DNA from: Adiantum capillus-veneris | Lineage: Eukaryota > Streptophyta > Polypodiopsida > Polypodiales > Pteridaceae | NCBI GenBank assembly: GCA_014529385.2 | Contig: CM043969.1 | Span: 35,349,446 to 35,413,445, forward strand | Reading direction: 5' to 3' | Length of the DNA: 64,000 nucleotides | Part shown: positions 47,251 to 57,618 of the stretch, one piece after another | Layout of the letters: each line of letters opens with the position of its first letter | Numbering within the stretch: the first letter of the stretch is position 1 | Made by a program: the position numbers and the translations under genes | Notes under the pieces: generated by a model | Databases searched by the model: none | What the model saw: the letters and a program-made list of their open reading frames with translations, nothing else | Told to the model about the DNA's origin: nothing

Positions 47251-47720
47251 TAGTTTTTGATTTTTAGACCTTTGCTTACTTACATTGCGAGACGTGGTAC
47301 AATTAGTCTCTATGGAAAGACAGGTTCCAAGAAGGTATATAATATGGATAGAAGGAAAGTATTGGAGGAGCTTTATCAAGATGAGGACGAGTCTATGATG
47401 AGGACTATTCCACAATGTCTGATGAGGACAGTGATAGTACTACCAGCAGTGATGAGGATGTTGATGTTGCATTTCTTCCATCAGTATGGTTTAATTGCAT
47501 TTGCAAATGAGATCAAAGATAGAAATGAAGGGCCTTATGAAGTGATTGAAGGGATGGTGCATACCAAGGTTGGATTGTCAAAGTGCCATGAATTGATGGC
47601 ACAAATAATGAGTGAGACCTCTCAGCTATGGAGAAGGAGATATATTTGCACATGCTGGCTAGTTTTCCTGATTTGCTCATTACTTCATATGAAGAGATTA
47701 GAGGGTTTAAAGGAGAAGAG
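47251..47720 (+). pseudogene. B-family pol fragment (protease-RT linker)
   Basis: SLYGKTGSKKVYNMDRRKVL and GPYEVIEGMVHTKVGLSK match the minus-strand sequence at 59420-59000 in element B-minus. It has frameshifts. It stops in an (AT)n tract. It has the same orientation as B1 and could be the far side of that element after loss of gag and protease. Confidence 0.7.
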
Positions 47721-47726
47721 AAGCAT

Positions 47727-47740
47727 ATATATCTATATAT

Positions 47741-47799
<59 letters not shown>

Positions 47800-47806
47800 A
47801 TGTATG

Positions 47807-47860
<54 letters not shown>
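47727..47860. repeat. (AT)n(GTAT)n(GA)n compound microsatellite
   Basis: About 130 bases of AT, TATG and GA repeats at the junction between the B pol fragment and an element III-like LTR piece. Confidence 0.95.
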
Positions 47861-47861
<1 letters not shown>

Positions 47862-47869
47862 GGTAGTCA

Positions 47870-48315
47870 ACGAGAGCGAGAGAGAGCAAGAGTGGATGAG
47901 GGAGAGACAGGGTGACAGTGGGGAGAGAGTGGGAGTGAGAGGCTTTCCTTACTAGCGGCTCGCCATCCGGGATGACGAACGAGGGAGAGACAAGGATTTT
48001 ATTATTTTTTGCTTTGTTTTCATGCACCCTCTTGGGCTGGACTATACAGAGAACGAGAGAGGGAGAGTGAGAGAGAGGGGGGGAGTGGATGAATAATAGA
48101 TGAGAGAGAGAGAAAGTGTAGTTGAGGGAGTGGGGTGGCCATAACGGAGGGGAGAGAGGGGATAATGGAGGAGAGGGAGGTAGTGGTGCATATGAGAAGC
48201 GCGGCCACAGCTGCATGCACGCGAGCAAGGTAAAGGTGGAGTGGCGGTAGCAACAGGCAAAAAAAGGAAAAAATAATAATTTTTTTGTTTTTTATTTTCT
48301 GCTCCCCGAATGGGG
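47870..48315 (-). repeat. Element III-like LTR fragment
   Basis: GAGAGGGGATAATGGAGGAG and CTGCTCCCCGAATGG match 34615-34775. In this copy the poly-G expansion is absent. Bases 48,316-48,587 include TLNTDASIFELITGE on the plus strand, a possible RNase H scrap of another Ty3/gypsy element. Confidence 0.6.
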
Positions 48316-48587
48316 ATAGAAATAGAATTTGAGATCATATTGAGAGCTCTTTAGGTGAAATGGTTCATCACCCTAAACACGGATGCTTCTATTTTTGAGC
48401 TTATTACTGGTGAATAAATTAAAGTTTGTCAAAAACTCTAAAAGATAGATCTGAATTGTCATGAACATTAAATTATGCAAAAAGTAGGGCAAAACATCGC
48501 AAAATGATGCAAGGGTGCATTGGGAATTCTTAAAGGTTGATAGGTATTTTGGGAATTTTCACAAATTATAGTTAGGTATGTATGTAT

Positions 48588-49650
48588 TGTGGCGGTCCAG
48601 GGCAAGCAACAAGAGAGGCAACCTCCAAACACCCCTCAAGGCTCCGATGCTGCTCAATTGCGGTTGGGGCAACCACAATAAGAAAAACAAAAACAAACCC
48701 ACAACGAAGAAACAAGTAAAGGGGCACCACCAAGTTAGAGAGTGAACTAGAACGCAAGAGAAGAGAATCCATTAACAACATAAGCAATAAGGGAGTGTAC
48801 ACTAACATTACTACCAATGTCACACACACACAAAGTTTGTGCAAAGATTTGGCTTAAATTTTAATGATTGACACGAGTGTATAAACAACTTGGAGGAGAG
48901 TCAAGAAACACAATTAAGTTTGATGATGTTGCGATATACACATTATCTTAGGGTTGCGGGAACCCTCTCACTGTACAAACCTCTTATAATGTTCTCCCAA
49001 GAAACAAAATAAACACAAGGTCTCTTGAGTCACACACAAGCGAATGCTACAAAAGAACCCAAAAATGAGAACACTTCCCCTTAAACCAAACAAGATGAGG
49101 TTGCCAAGTGTGAATTGGAGATACTAAAGAGAGTTTTGGATCATGTCTGCACCCAAATTATTGATTCAATTGATGTGCAAGAATCGGCACAACCTTGATT
49201 TGAAGCTATGAATCACTCACTCCTCTGTAATGCTACAACTAGCTCAAAGATACATTCTGTCTCTACAACTAAGATGGAGAATGATATGCTCAATGTAGTG
49301 TGCAATGGTGTAGAGATCATGGATTTTACAAAGGGGAAGGCTATTTATAATTGAGAAGAGCTCTTATTTAAGATTATCTCCTAATCAGCATTTACATAGA
49401 AAAACATGTTTATGAATTTTTTTTATATGTTCTTGTGAGAGTAGGACTCTCTTGTCTCTTGAGCCACATTGATGTGGAATCCAAAGGAGAGAATTATTGA
49501 GGTGAAATAGAGATGATTCTAGAGAGGTGAGAGATTTTTTGTGCGAGGTTACCTACTCCAAGGTAGAGTAGAGAGGATGCAATTTATAAGAGAGGGTTAG
49601 CTCTTAGTGTTAGTAATCACTAAAAGGTTATTAATATAATTACAATAGAT
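48588..49650 (-). repeat. LTR-like repeat D2
   Basis: Second copy of D1 (41203-42340), with the same end (TGTGGCGGTCC) and a TATA-like CTATTTATAA at 49341-49350. Bases 49,651-49,784 show nothing recognisable and flank element B-minus. Confidence 0.6.
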
Positions 49651-49784
49651 AGAATGACTCGAAGGACTGAGGAAAGAGCGGTGAATGAAATGAACCCTTG
49701 AGATGGTGAGTCCTTAAGGAATCTTGAATTCACCCGTGCGTAGATTGTCAAAAGTGACTATCGGTCTTGTTCTTCTCTTCACGT

Positions 49785-50893
49785 TGTGAGTGGGATGAAA
49801 ACACACACGGCGCCTCTATAACGACCCGACACACACACTATGGGGCACCACTCGTCTTACACAACCAGCCTGGCCAAGACAGGAAACACACAGACGGAGT
49901 GAGAAGAGAGAGATTTCCCACTTGCCCACTCAACACTCACACATACACACTCTCAATTCAGCTCAAAGGAGGCAAATTGCTGTTGTTTAGACTCAATGAA
50001 GCTCATCCCAACACCAATGGGGCAAATAATTTACACAGTATTGAGGAAATACACCAGATACAACCACAAAGTTAAGCAGAGGCTTCACTCACCGGAGAAG
50101 ATTACACAGAAAAAAAACAAAAAATCTGTGAGGAATTTGAAAAAATGGACAGCGCCATTGCGTACGGAACGCCCAAAAACCTCAGTTTACAATGTCAAAG
50201 TGCTCAAATCCGACCTCGGATGAGCAGTTTAGGGCCAAAAAATGCTCCAAAAATAGCAAAAACACAGTTCCGGTTGTTCCTCCTCTCTTCTCCACGTTTT
50301 TTTTGGTCTTCTCTCATTTTTCTCAGTTCCTACACTTAGCTTTATTAGTTGGTCACCCTTGGCCTTTTAGATGACCTCAAACAGACCCCGAACAAGCCAA
50401 AAACTGACCTCGCAGTGCATAGTTGTCACGTTTTTGCATCATCCGCACACCTGGCACTCATTTCTTTTCAATAATGCGTCTCTCAACCACGTGAAGTGGC
50501 CCCAAAAAGTGGTCCTAATGATGACCTTTTTGCATAACTCTCACAAGAAAACACCCACGTTGTGTCCGTCCTCATCCGCGTGCAAATATTGACCCCGTTC
50601 GCCCTCCTAACGCCACTAGATGCCATCTGACGCACCTTGCTTACCTCATGTCTTCGAACCGCGGATAGCTTCCTCGAGAAGTTTTATGCGCTATAAACTC
50701 CTCATTATTGTAGAAAAAACATACTGGTACTAGTGATAGTGAAAATCGATGCACTATGTACATGTTGTCCTACCTGTACACATGTGGGCCCCACGTAACC
50801 ACCTAGCTCTGGAAAATGGGCAATTCTTTATTTGATGCACCATGCATGTGTATGTACATATGCGCAATGCCTTGCTCCAAAAAACTCCTGACA
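49785..50893 (-). repeat. 3' LTR of element B-minus
   Basis: 1109 bases. In minus orientation it starts TGTCAGGAGTTTTTTGGAGC after AGGGGAGGGGCAAATTA (50894-50910), and ends CCCACTCACA. Confidence 0.92.
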
Positions 50894-50921
50894 TAATTTG
50901 CCCCTCCCCTAGCCTGCTAGA

Positions 50922-52205
50922 TCATTCATGATCAGAAGCAACAAAGAGAGATATGAGACTCGCCGCATCACAGGTCTCCTCATCCCTCACCAACACTGCT
51001 TTATCCACAGATAGCTCATCATGCTCCACCATCATCAATCTAGCATGATACAATTTAAGACGCAATCCATTTACCCTTGACTTATGTAGAACACCATCCA
51101 AGTTAGCCAGCTGATATGTGCCATTTGGAAAACACTCCACTACCTTGAAAGGGTCTTCCCACTTAATTTGAAACTTCTTTTGGAAGGTGTTGTCCAGCTT
51201 ACTGCTGTAGCGCAAAACCAAGTCATGTTTCTTGATACCCTTACTTTTGACCTTTTCATTTATCTTTGCCAAAGCCTTATCCTGCATCTGCCCATAATGC
51301 TCCAATGCGTTCATCCTATCCAATTGAACCTCTTGTAACTGCAAGAGCCTCTCTTTGAATGCATCACTAGGCGGCTTAAGCAACTTCTCTAACATCTTGA
51401 CCGTAGGCAACTCTACCTCCATAGGCAATAGTGCTTCCTTTCCATATACCAAATGAAATGGAGTAAACCCTGTACCTGTCTTCACCGAAGTACGGTATGC
51501 CCATAATGCACTAGGAAATTCCAAATCCCAATTCTTTCCTTGGTGCTCTGTCACTTTAGAAAGAATTTGTACCAACTCACCATTGAATCTTTCATTTAAG
51601 CCATTACACTGCGGGTAATAAGGAGTGGTATGCTGGTGCTCAATCTTCATCTTTGTGCATAAGAAGTCTAGCAATTTAGCTCTAAATCCTGGCCCCTTAT
51701 CTGAAAGTAGCTCTAATGGCACCCCAAGCTTGCAACATATTTCATCATACACAAATTTTGCCACATCCTTTGCAGTGATCTGTTTTACTACTATAGCCTC
51801 TGCCCATCTAGAGAGATAGTCTGCTGCCGTCAAGATATAGCTTTTGCCCCTGCTTGTGATAGGTAACAGGCCTATTGCATCAATCCCCCACTTTTCAAAC
51901 ACATAAAATGCCATAATGGTTTTTCGTAGCTCTGGCTTCAACACTCTCTTCCCAAATGCTTGAAACCTATTGCAAGACCTACACCAATGGTGAACATCCT
52001 TGTGCAAACTAGGGCATACATACCCCTCTTGCAAAATCTTATGCAAGGTGATCTTTAGAGCAAAATGGCCACCACATGCGCCTTCATGATTCTCTTCCAA
52101 CACTCTGTAAAGCTCCTCCCGCCAAGGTACACGTCTCAACACGAGATCAGCCCCTTTCATGTATAAGACATCACCAATCAATTTGTACCTGTATGCTCTA
52201 CGCAC
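50922..52205 (-). CDS. Element B-minus integrase
   Basis: An open frame of about 427 codons. The zinc finger (GACGGHFALK, HHWCRSCNRF) is followed by the DDE core: Asp in GIDAIGLLP, Asp in LLSDKGPGF, Glu in GLNERFNGE. ALWAYRTS and FTPFHLVYGKEA are typical of plant Ty3/gypsy integrases. The C-terminal part (FQIKWEDPFKVVE, NGTYQLANLDGVLHKSRVNG) has no chromodomain. It is joined to the RNase H frame by a small frameshift near 52,215. The integrase part looks intact and could be functional if expressed. Confidence 0.88.
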   Translation of the reverse strand: MRRAYRYKLIGDVLYMKGADLVLRRVPWREELYRVLEENHEGACGGHFALKITLHKILQEGYVCPSLHKDVHHWCRSCNRFQAFGKRVLKPELRKTIMAFYVFEKWGIDAIGLLPITSRGKSYILTAADYLSRWAEAIVVKQITAKDVAKFVYDEICCKLGVPLELLSDKGPGFRAKLLDFLCTKMKIEHQHTTPYYPQCNGLNERFNGELVQILSKVTEHQGKNWDLEFPSALWAYRTSVKTGTGFTPFHLVYGKEALLPMEVELPTVKMLEKLLKPPSDAFKERLLQLQEVQLDRMNALEHYGQMQDKALAKINEKVKSKGIKKHDLVLRYSSKLDNTFQKKFQIKWEDPFKVVECFPNGTYQLANLDGVLHKSRVNGLRLKLYHARLMMVEHDELSVDKAVLVRDEETCDAASLISLFVASDHE

Positions 52206-53857
52206 ACAAAGCCATACTTCTTAGACTTCTGAATCTCCTTTGGAATGATTCCTGTGAGCAAAAACTCCTCTTCTTGAGCCAAACTTTCCCGGCCATGATA
52301 AAGAGGTAAAGTGGTCCTCAACACAAATAGCTCCCCAACCATGCCTTGAGCTGCTTCATGTACCTCTCCATTTAGAGCACGTTCAATGTGTCTGATGCTC
52401 CATGCTTCGAACTTTTTTAACAGGCCTTTAATTATGAAGCACATTTCCTTCAATGAGGTGTTCTTGCTCTTCCACACACCCAACACTTGCTTCACCACTA
52501 ACAAGGCATCACCTTTTATGCTCAACCTTCGAACCCCATGATTCAAACAAATGTGTAATCCGGCTTCCAGAGTAGCATATTCAGCCTCATTGTTACTATG
52601 AGCATCCAATTTGAACCCTCTCTTGCATACTAGCTTCCCCTCTGGATCATAAAGTGCTATACCCCCTGAAGCTGCATCATGGCTCTTTCTGTATGAACCA
52701 TCAAAGAACAACACATGTGCATTGCTGATCTGTGGCACTTCTTCAACTACCTTTCTCACCACCTCTTCCTTAACAATAAGGGGATTCTCCTTGTAGGTCA
52801 ACAAATCAGCTTGGGTAGCCCTTGTACTATCTTCCACTAGAAAAGAGAACTCAAACTCTTGCATCTCAATTACCCATTTCTTCACCACATTTGACATGTT
52901 AGTACCATTAATTAACTGTGGCAAAAAGGCATAACTTGTCAAGAAAACAAAAGTCCGTGGTAGCAAGTAATGACGAAATCGTCAACAAGCAAATATTACA
53001 CTGGCCATCACTAGCTCTACTTCCGAGAACTTTCTCTCCGCTACCAACTTCAGTCGGCTTGCACAATACACTGGCCTCATATAATGGCTGCCCTTCCCCT
53101 TTTGCAATAGCATGGCTCCAATGGCATCATCCCCTACTGAGGGATTTACATAAAAAACTTTCTCCCAATCAGGAGCCTGCATGGCTGACAAACCCCCTAA
53201 CACCTCTTTCACCTCTTGAAACACTTCTTCACACTTGTCATCCCATTGCAATGGATCATGCTTTGCCACTTGTTGTAATGGATAAAGAATCTGAGAAGAC
53301 AATGGAATAAACCTTGCCATGTACTTCACTTTGTGTATAAAGGTTGCCAATTGCTTCGTACTCGTAGGTGATGGAAGAAGAATAATAGACTTAACCTTAT
53401 CTGGATCAGACTCAATGCCATTTTTTGACACCATATGGCCCAATAACTTCACCCTTGCCTGTGCTAGATAACATTTCTTTGGATTTAGTTGTCCTCCACA
53501 TTCATCATATTGAGCCAATACCATCTGCAGCTTCTCATGGTGTTCAGCCCTACTGCTATAAACACAGAAGTCATCCATAAAAGCTTTAACACGACTACCA
53601 ATGAATGGTTCCAACACCCAAGTTGCTCTCTCTTGATAGAAGGACGGTCCATTTGACAACCCAAATGGAAATATTGTGTAGCAATAGCAGCCCCATGGCG
53701 TAAAAAAAGTGGTCTTTGTGCGGTCTTTAAGAGCAATCTTCAATTGAAAATAGCCTGAAAAAACCATCACACACACTGTACCTCTCATAACCTGCCACTG
53801 AATCCAAGATCTGATCGATGAATGGAAGAGGATATGGGTTCTTCTTAGTGGCTGCGT
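52178..53857 (-). pseudogene. Element B-minus RT (3' part), RNH and second RNH
   Basis: Starts in the RT at NAATKKNPYPLPFIDQILD, directly beside the B-plus insertion. A one-base slip in a T6 run (minus strand, 53758-53763) breaks the frame before SGYFQL. Catalytic FMDDFCVY lies at about 53575. The first RNase H reads FYVNPSVGDDAIGA, with Asn for Asp. A TGA follows FAC at 52982. The second RNase H has FFDGSYR, NNEAEYATL and IKGDAL. Its usual final motif ADALA is changed to VHEAA, so the fourth catalytic Asp is missing. Confidence 0.88.
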
Positions 53858-55002
53858 TGTCATGAGTTTTTTGGAGCAAGGGATTGCGCATATGTACATA
53901 CACATGCATGGTGCATCAAATAAAGTATTGCCCATTTTCCAGAGCCAGGTGGTTACGTGGGGCCCACATGTGTACAGGTAGGACAGGGTGTACATAGTGC
54001 ATCGATTTTCACTATTACCAGTACCATTGTGTTTTTTCTACAATAACGAGGAGTTGGTAGCTTGTAAAAATTCTTGAGTAAGCTATCCGCGGGCCAACGA
54101 CATGAGGCAAGCAGGTGCGTCAGATGGCATCTAGTGGCGTCAGGAGGGCGAATGGGGTCAATACTTGCATGCGGAGAAGTACGGACACAACGTGGGTGTT
54201 TGCTTGTGAGAATTATGCAGAAAGGTCATCATTAGGACCACTTTTTGGGGCCACTTCACGTGGTGGCGAGATGCATTATTGGAAAAACGCTAAGTGCCAG
54301 GTGTGCAAATGATGCAAAAAGGTGACAACTATTCACTGCGAGGTCAGTTTTTGGCCTGTTCGGGGTCCGTTTGAGGTCATCTAAAAGGCCAAGGGTGCCC
54401 AAGTAAAAACTCTAAGTGTGGGAACTGAAAAAAATAAGAGAAGACTAGAAAAAACGTGGAGAAGAGAGAAGGAACAGCCGCAGGTGTGTTTTTGGTGTTT
54501 TTGGAGCCTGTTTTGGCCGTAAACTGCTCATCCGAGGTCGGATTTGAGCACTTTGACATTGTAGACTGGGGTTTTGGGCCGTTTCGGACGCGATGGCGCT
54601 GTCCATTTCGCCAAATTCCTCACTCTTTTCTTGCTGTTTTTTTGTGTAAGTTTCTCCTATGAGCGAAGTTTCTGCTCTAGTTTGTGATTGTATCTGGCTT
54701 ATTTTACCTATATTGTGTGAGCTATTTGCCCCATTGGTGTTGGCCCAAGCTCAATTGTATCTAAACATCAGAAATTCTCCTCTTTTGAGCTGAGTTTTTT
54801 GGGTGTGTGTGTGTGTGTGTGTCTCTATGTGGATTGGGCAAGTGGATAGTTTCTGTCCTCTCACTCCAGAGGTGTGTTCCTTGTCTCGGCCAGGTGTTTT
54901 GTGTAAGCCGATTGGTGCCCCATAGTGTGTGTGTGTGTATCTTCCCAAGAGTGTGTGTTGGGTCGTTATAGAGGCGCTGTGTGTGTTTTCATCCCGCTCA
55001 CA
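53858..55002 (+). repeat. 5' LTR of element B-plus
   Basis: TGTCATGAG...CCCGCTCACA, 1145 bases, with a (GT)n tract near 54805. Confidence 0.93.
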
Positions 55003-55022
55003 TTCTTTTGGTGCCCCCACTG
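55003..55022 (+). promoter_or_regulatory. Primer-binding site of element B-plus
   Basis: TTTTGGTGCCCCCACTGAGG just after the LTR. The corresponding site in B-minus is at about 62750-62767 (minus). Confidence 0.75.
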
Positions 55023-55079
55023 AGGATCTTCTTCGAGTACCTTCTGCTTCGAGCTTCAAGCTTCGAGATTCGGGATTAC

Positions 55080-55142
55080 AAGGTGCAGGTTGCAGATTAC
55101 AGGTTACAGGTTACAAGTTACAAGGACAGGTACAGGTACAGG
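55080..55142 (+). repeat. TACAGGT-type minisatellite in the leader
   Basis: Imperfect tandem units of TTACAGG/TACAGG, with equivalents in B1 (38462-38490) and B-minus (62648-62698) that differ in copy number. Confidence 0.7.
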
Positions 55143-55755
55143 TGATTCACACACGTACAAGTAGCTAGAGTACAGTGATATACTAGCTTTGGTGTCACTT
55201 GCAGTTGTTGTGGGTATGCATCACTTGGCGCCTGTTTGAACGCATTTTCTGTTGGATTGTACGTTACTTGTGGAAAATGCCATGGTACGCCTTTGTGGAG
55301 CCATATATGGTTTTATTTGGCAGTCCCAGCCATTTCTGAGACTTGGTCTAGAAGATAGTCATTTCTGAGACTTGACTATACGTGATTTGCATTAGCCTTC
55401 GTGTGAGGGTCGATAGCGTGAGGTTTTTATTGAGCTGGGGGATTCTCAAATGTAGAGATCCTTTCGGTGATACAGGTAGCTGGAGCACCCTTTTTGTGAC
55501 CTCGCCATAGGCTATGTACTAGTGAGTCCTACTTGATGCTCGGGTTCTATTGTTGACAGTTTATGCATACATAGACAATCTATATTTTGGGTTCCTACTG
55601 CTCTACTTCTGGGGAAACTCTGTCAAAATTTTTCCAAGTAATGATGGCTGGTTTTTTGGTCTTTTGAGCCATTTATGCTGTTATGCTGCTGAAATTTTGG
55701 CAAAATCAGAGGTTAAGTCAGGTGTGCCTTCTTGGGAGCTTCATGGTTGGCTTTA

Positions 55756-55974
55756 ATGGATGATCAAAATGGCCCTCAATTCACTCCATTTCATTTAACT
55801 CAAAGAATCCAGATAAATGTTCATGTGTCCAGGAAGGATTTTTTCGAGCAGTGCATAGTCTTTATGTTCGGGCCAAGAAGATTAAGGGAGATACTTGAAT
55901 GTCCTTTGCCTATTGTAATTCCAATGATCAACTATGAAAACTCATTTGATGTGCATGTGTTTGTCCTTATCTAA
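55756..55974 (+). CDS. Leader ORF delta of element B-plus (unknown protein)
   Basis: 72 codons from the ATG at 55756 (MDDQNGPQFTPFHLTQRIQI). Further on are VSRKDFFEQC, FMFGPRRLREIL, PMINYENSFD and a hydrophobic C-terminus VHVFVLI. It lies about 100 bases before the gag ATG and in the same frame, but with stops between. The same protein is found in B-minus (62060-61842) and B1, and in diverged form in A and II. No known domain is recognised. The ATG overlaps the stop of an upstream frame (TAATG), but that frame has no Met. Confidence 0.72.
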   Translation: MDDQNGPQFTPFHLTQRIQINVHVSRKDFFEQCIVFMFGPRRLREILECPLPIVIPMINYENSFDVHVFVLI

Positions 55975-56076
55975 AGCTGAGCTCCATTGAAGTTTCTAGG
56001 GATTGGGTAGTGAAAATTTTTGGGTTCTTGCACGTGTGTTCAAAGGGGTTCTCAAAGCATAGTAGCTTGGGTAGCC

Positions 56077-57268
56077 ATGGCTTTCCCTTATCCGGAATTT
56101 CATGGAAGAAGTGGTGAAGATGCGGAAGACTTTCTGGAACAAGTCGAGGTGGCATGCATAAGCAACAATATGTGTGATGAGGAGAAGATTTTGAGGCTAT
56201 TTGGATTGCTTTTGAAAGATGAGGCCCGTGTTTGGCTCATGGATTTGGAAGCTAAAGAAGCAGTGGTTTCTTCTTATGGTTTGAGTCTTGACAAGTTTAT
56301 AGAAGATTTTTTAGAGCGTTTCCAGGTTTTTGAAGATACAAATGCAGTATGGAATGAGCTCAATGCTCTTAAGCAAGGTTCTTGTCAAGGTGTTGATGCC
56401 TATATACAAGATTTTACAGATTTATGGACTCGTTGGTGTGTTGCTCTTAAGGATGAGACCCCCCCCTTGTTCATTGAAGAAAAGTTATTTTGTTGATGGT
56501 TTGTCACCTTGGTTGCGGTTCGAGGTTGAGTTGAAGAGGCCCGAGTCTTTTGAAGATGCAGTATGCATTGCAAAGCACAAGGAATGGAAGTTTAAGCGTC
56601 TTGAGGAACATGGTATCAATACAGGTATGCATGTGCAAGATGGATTTGACATTGAAGATGAAGTTAAGCCTAAGCAGGTGAAAAGTAGCCTATCCTATGA
56701 TGTTTCTCGTTTCTTCCCAAGGTCTATTGTGAAGCGTAAAGAGGTCTTGCAGGTTGATAGGTTTATGGAAGAGCCTAAAGAGGTGAGTAATGCTTTGGAT
56801 ACAGGATTGAAAAGTCTTGAAGAGGATGCATTGGCTACTTGTGTACCTTGTGATTCTGGGTGTGAGTGTGAGGTCGAGGTTATTGATGATGAGCACGTAT
56901 CTTTGGATACTAGTTCCTTGGAAATTAGGGAAGAGGGCAAGGTTGAGAGCCATTTTGAGGATTTGTTGGATGTGGAGCCTGTTTTGAAGCCATATTTTGA
57001 TGTATGTGCAGTGATTGAACCGATTTATGAGCATGATTGTGGTTTAGAGCAGGGATCTGTATTCTTGGAGACTGATGAACCCATGCTAGAAGCTATGGAT
57101 AGTGGTGCTAGCCATGATTATGATGTGGATAAAGTTATGTGTGATGATGAGTATGCTTATGATGATGAGAAGGGGTTTGGCATATATGAGTCCAATCTCA
57201 GCTATGTGGATGCCTATGCTAGGGATATGTGTGATGCGGGGATACTTTTGTGCTTTGGATATCAATAA
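56077..57268 (+). pseudogene. gag: Element B-plus gag with acidic C-terminal extension
   Basis: From the ATG at 56077 (MAFPYPEFHGRSGEDAEDFL) the frame runs through a capsid-like domain (DEARVWLMDLEAKE, QGVDAYIQDFTDLWTRW). A run of eight C at 56459-56466 shifts the frame; coding similarity resumes in another frame as VDGLSPWLRFEVELKRPESF and AKHKEWKFKRLEE. About 200 acidic residues follow, rich in Asp, Glu and Val, ending CFGYQ at 57268. There is no CCHC knuckle, protease or RT. The same frame continues after the TAA to 57568 (MLLATWVHDLQVVAMAGEAK). With one base changed in the C run it would be a single protein of about 400 residues. Confidence 0.82.
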
Positions 57269-57599
57269 CTTTACCTTCACACAATGCTTTTAGCTACTTG
57301 GGTGCATGATTTGCAGGTTGTTGCTATGGCTGGTGAAGCCAAGATGCCAGGTGATGAGTCACTCGAGTTGTCTCTATCGGTTGGGTTGAATGTGGCAGGC
57401 AATATTTATGCTTTTGGAACTCCAGACAGGGCGGATGTGTTAGTTGGATATGCCTATGGTGCATTTTGGTTGATTGTTGACAAATGTAGGTGTGGTGTTA
57501 TGATGCTTCTTGTGAATCAGGCAATATGCCTTTGGCCTTTTGATCCAGGTGGAATGAGCATCTACTAGTGCTACTGCTGAGCATGAATGCTCTAGCAGG

Positions 57600-57618
57600 C
57601 TAGGGGGTGGGCAAATTA
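57600..57618 (+). promoter_or_regulatory. Polypurine tract of element B-plus
   Basis: CTAGGGGGTGGGCAAATTA directly before the 3' LTR start TGTCAGG. Confidence 0.8.

Noticed and set aside
48320-48480. Possible RNase H fragment (TLNTDASIFELITGE)
   Set aside because: Too short and broken to annotate as a separate element; only mentioned with the neighbouring repeat.
52982-53995. Start of the B-minus RT ORF placed upstream at 53995
   Set aside because: The first 45 or so codons read into the LTR of the nested B-plus element; the real RT sequence begins at 53857.
55550-55756. 68-codon frame directly before leader ORF delta in B-plus (also 62266-62060 in B-minus)
   Set aside because: It is conserved between two close copies and overlaps delta by one base, but the frame contains no ATG at all; its first codon is TTG after a stop. 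Non-coding leader is more likely.
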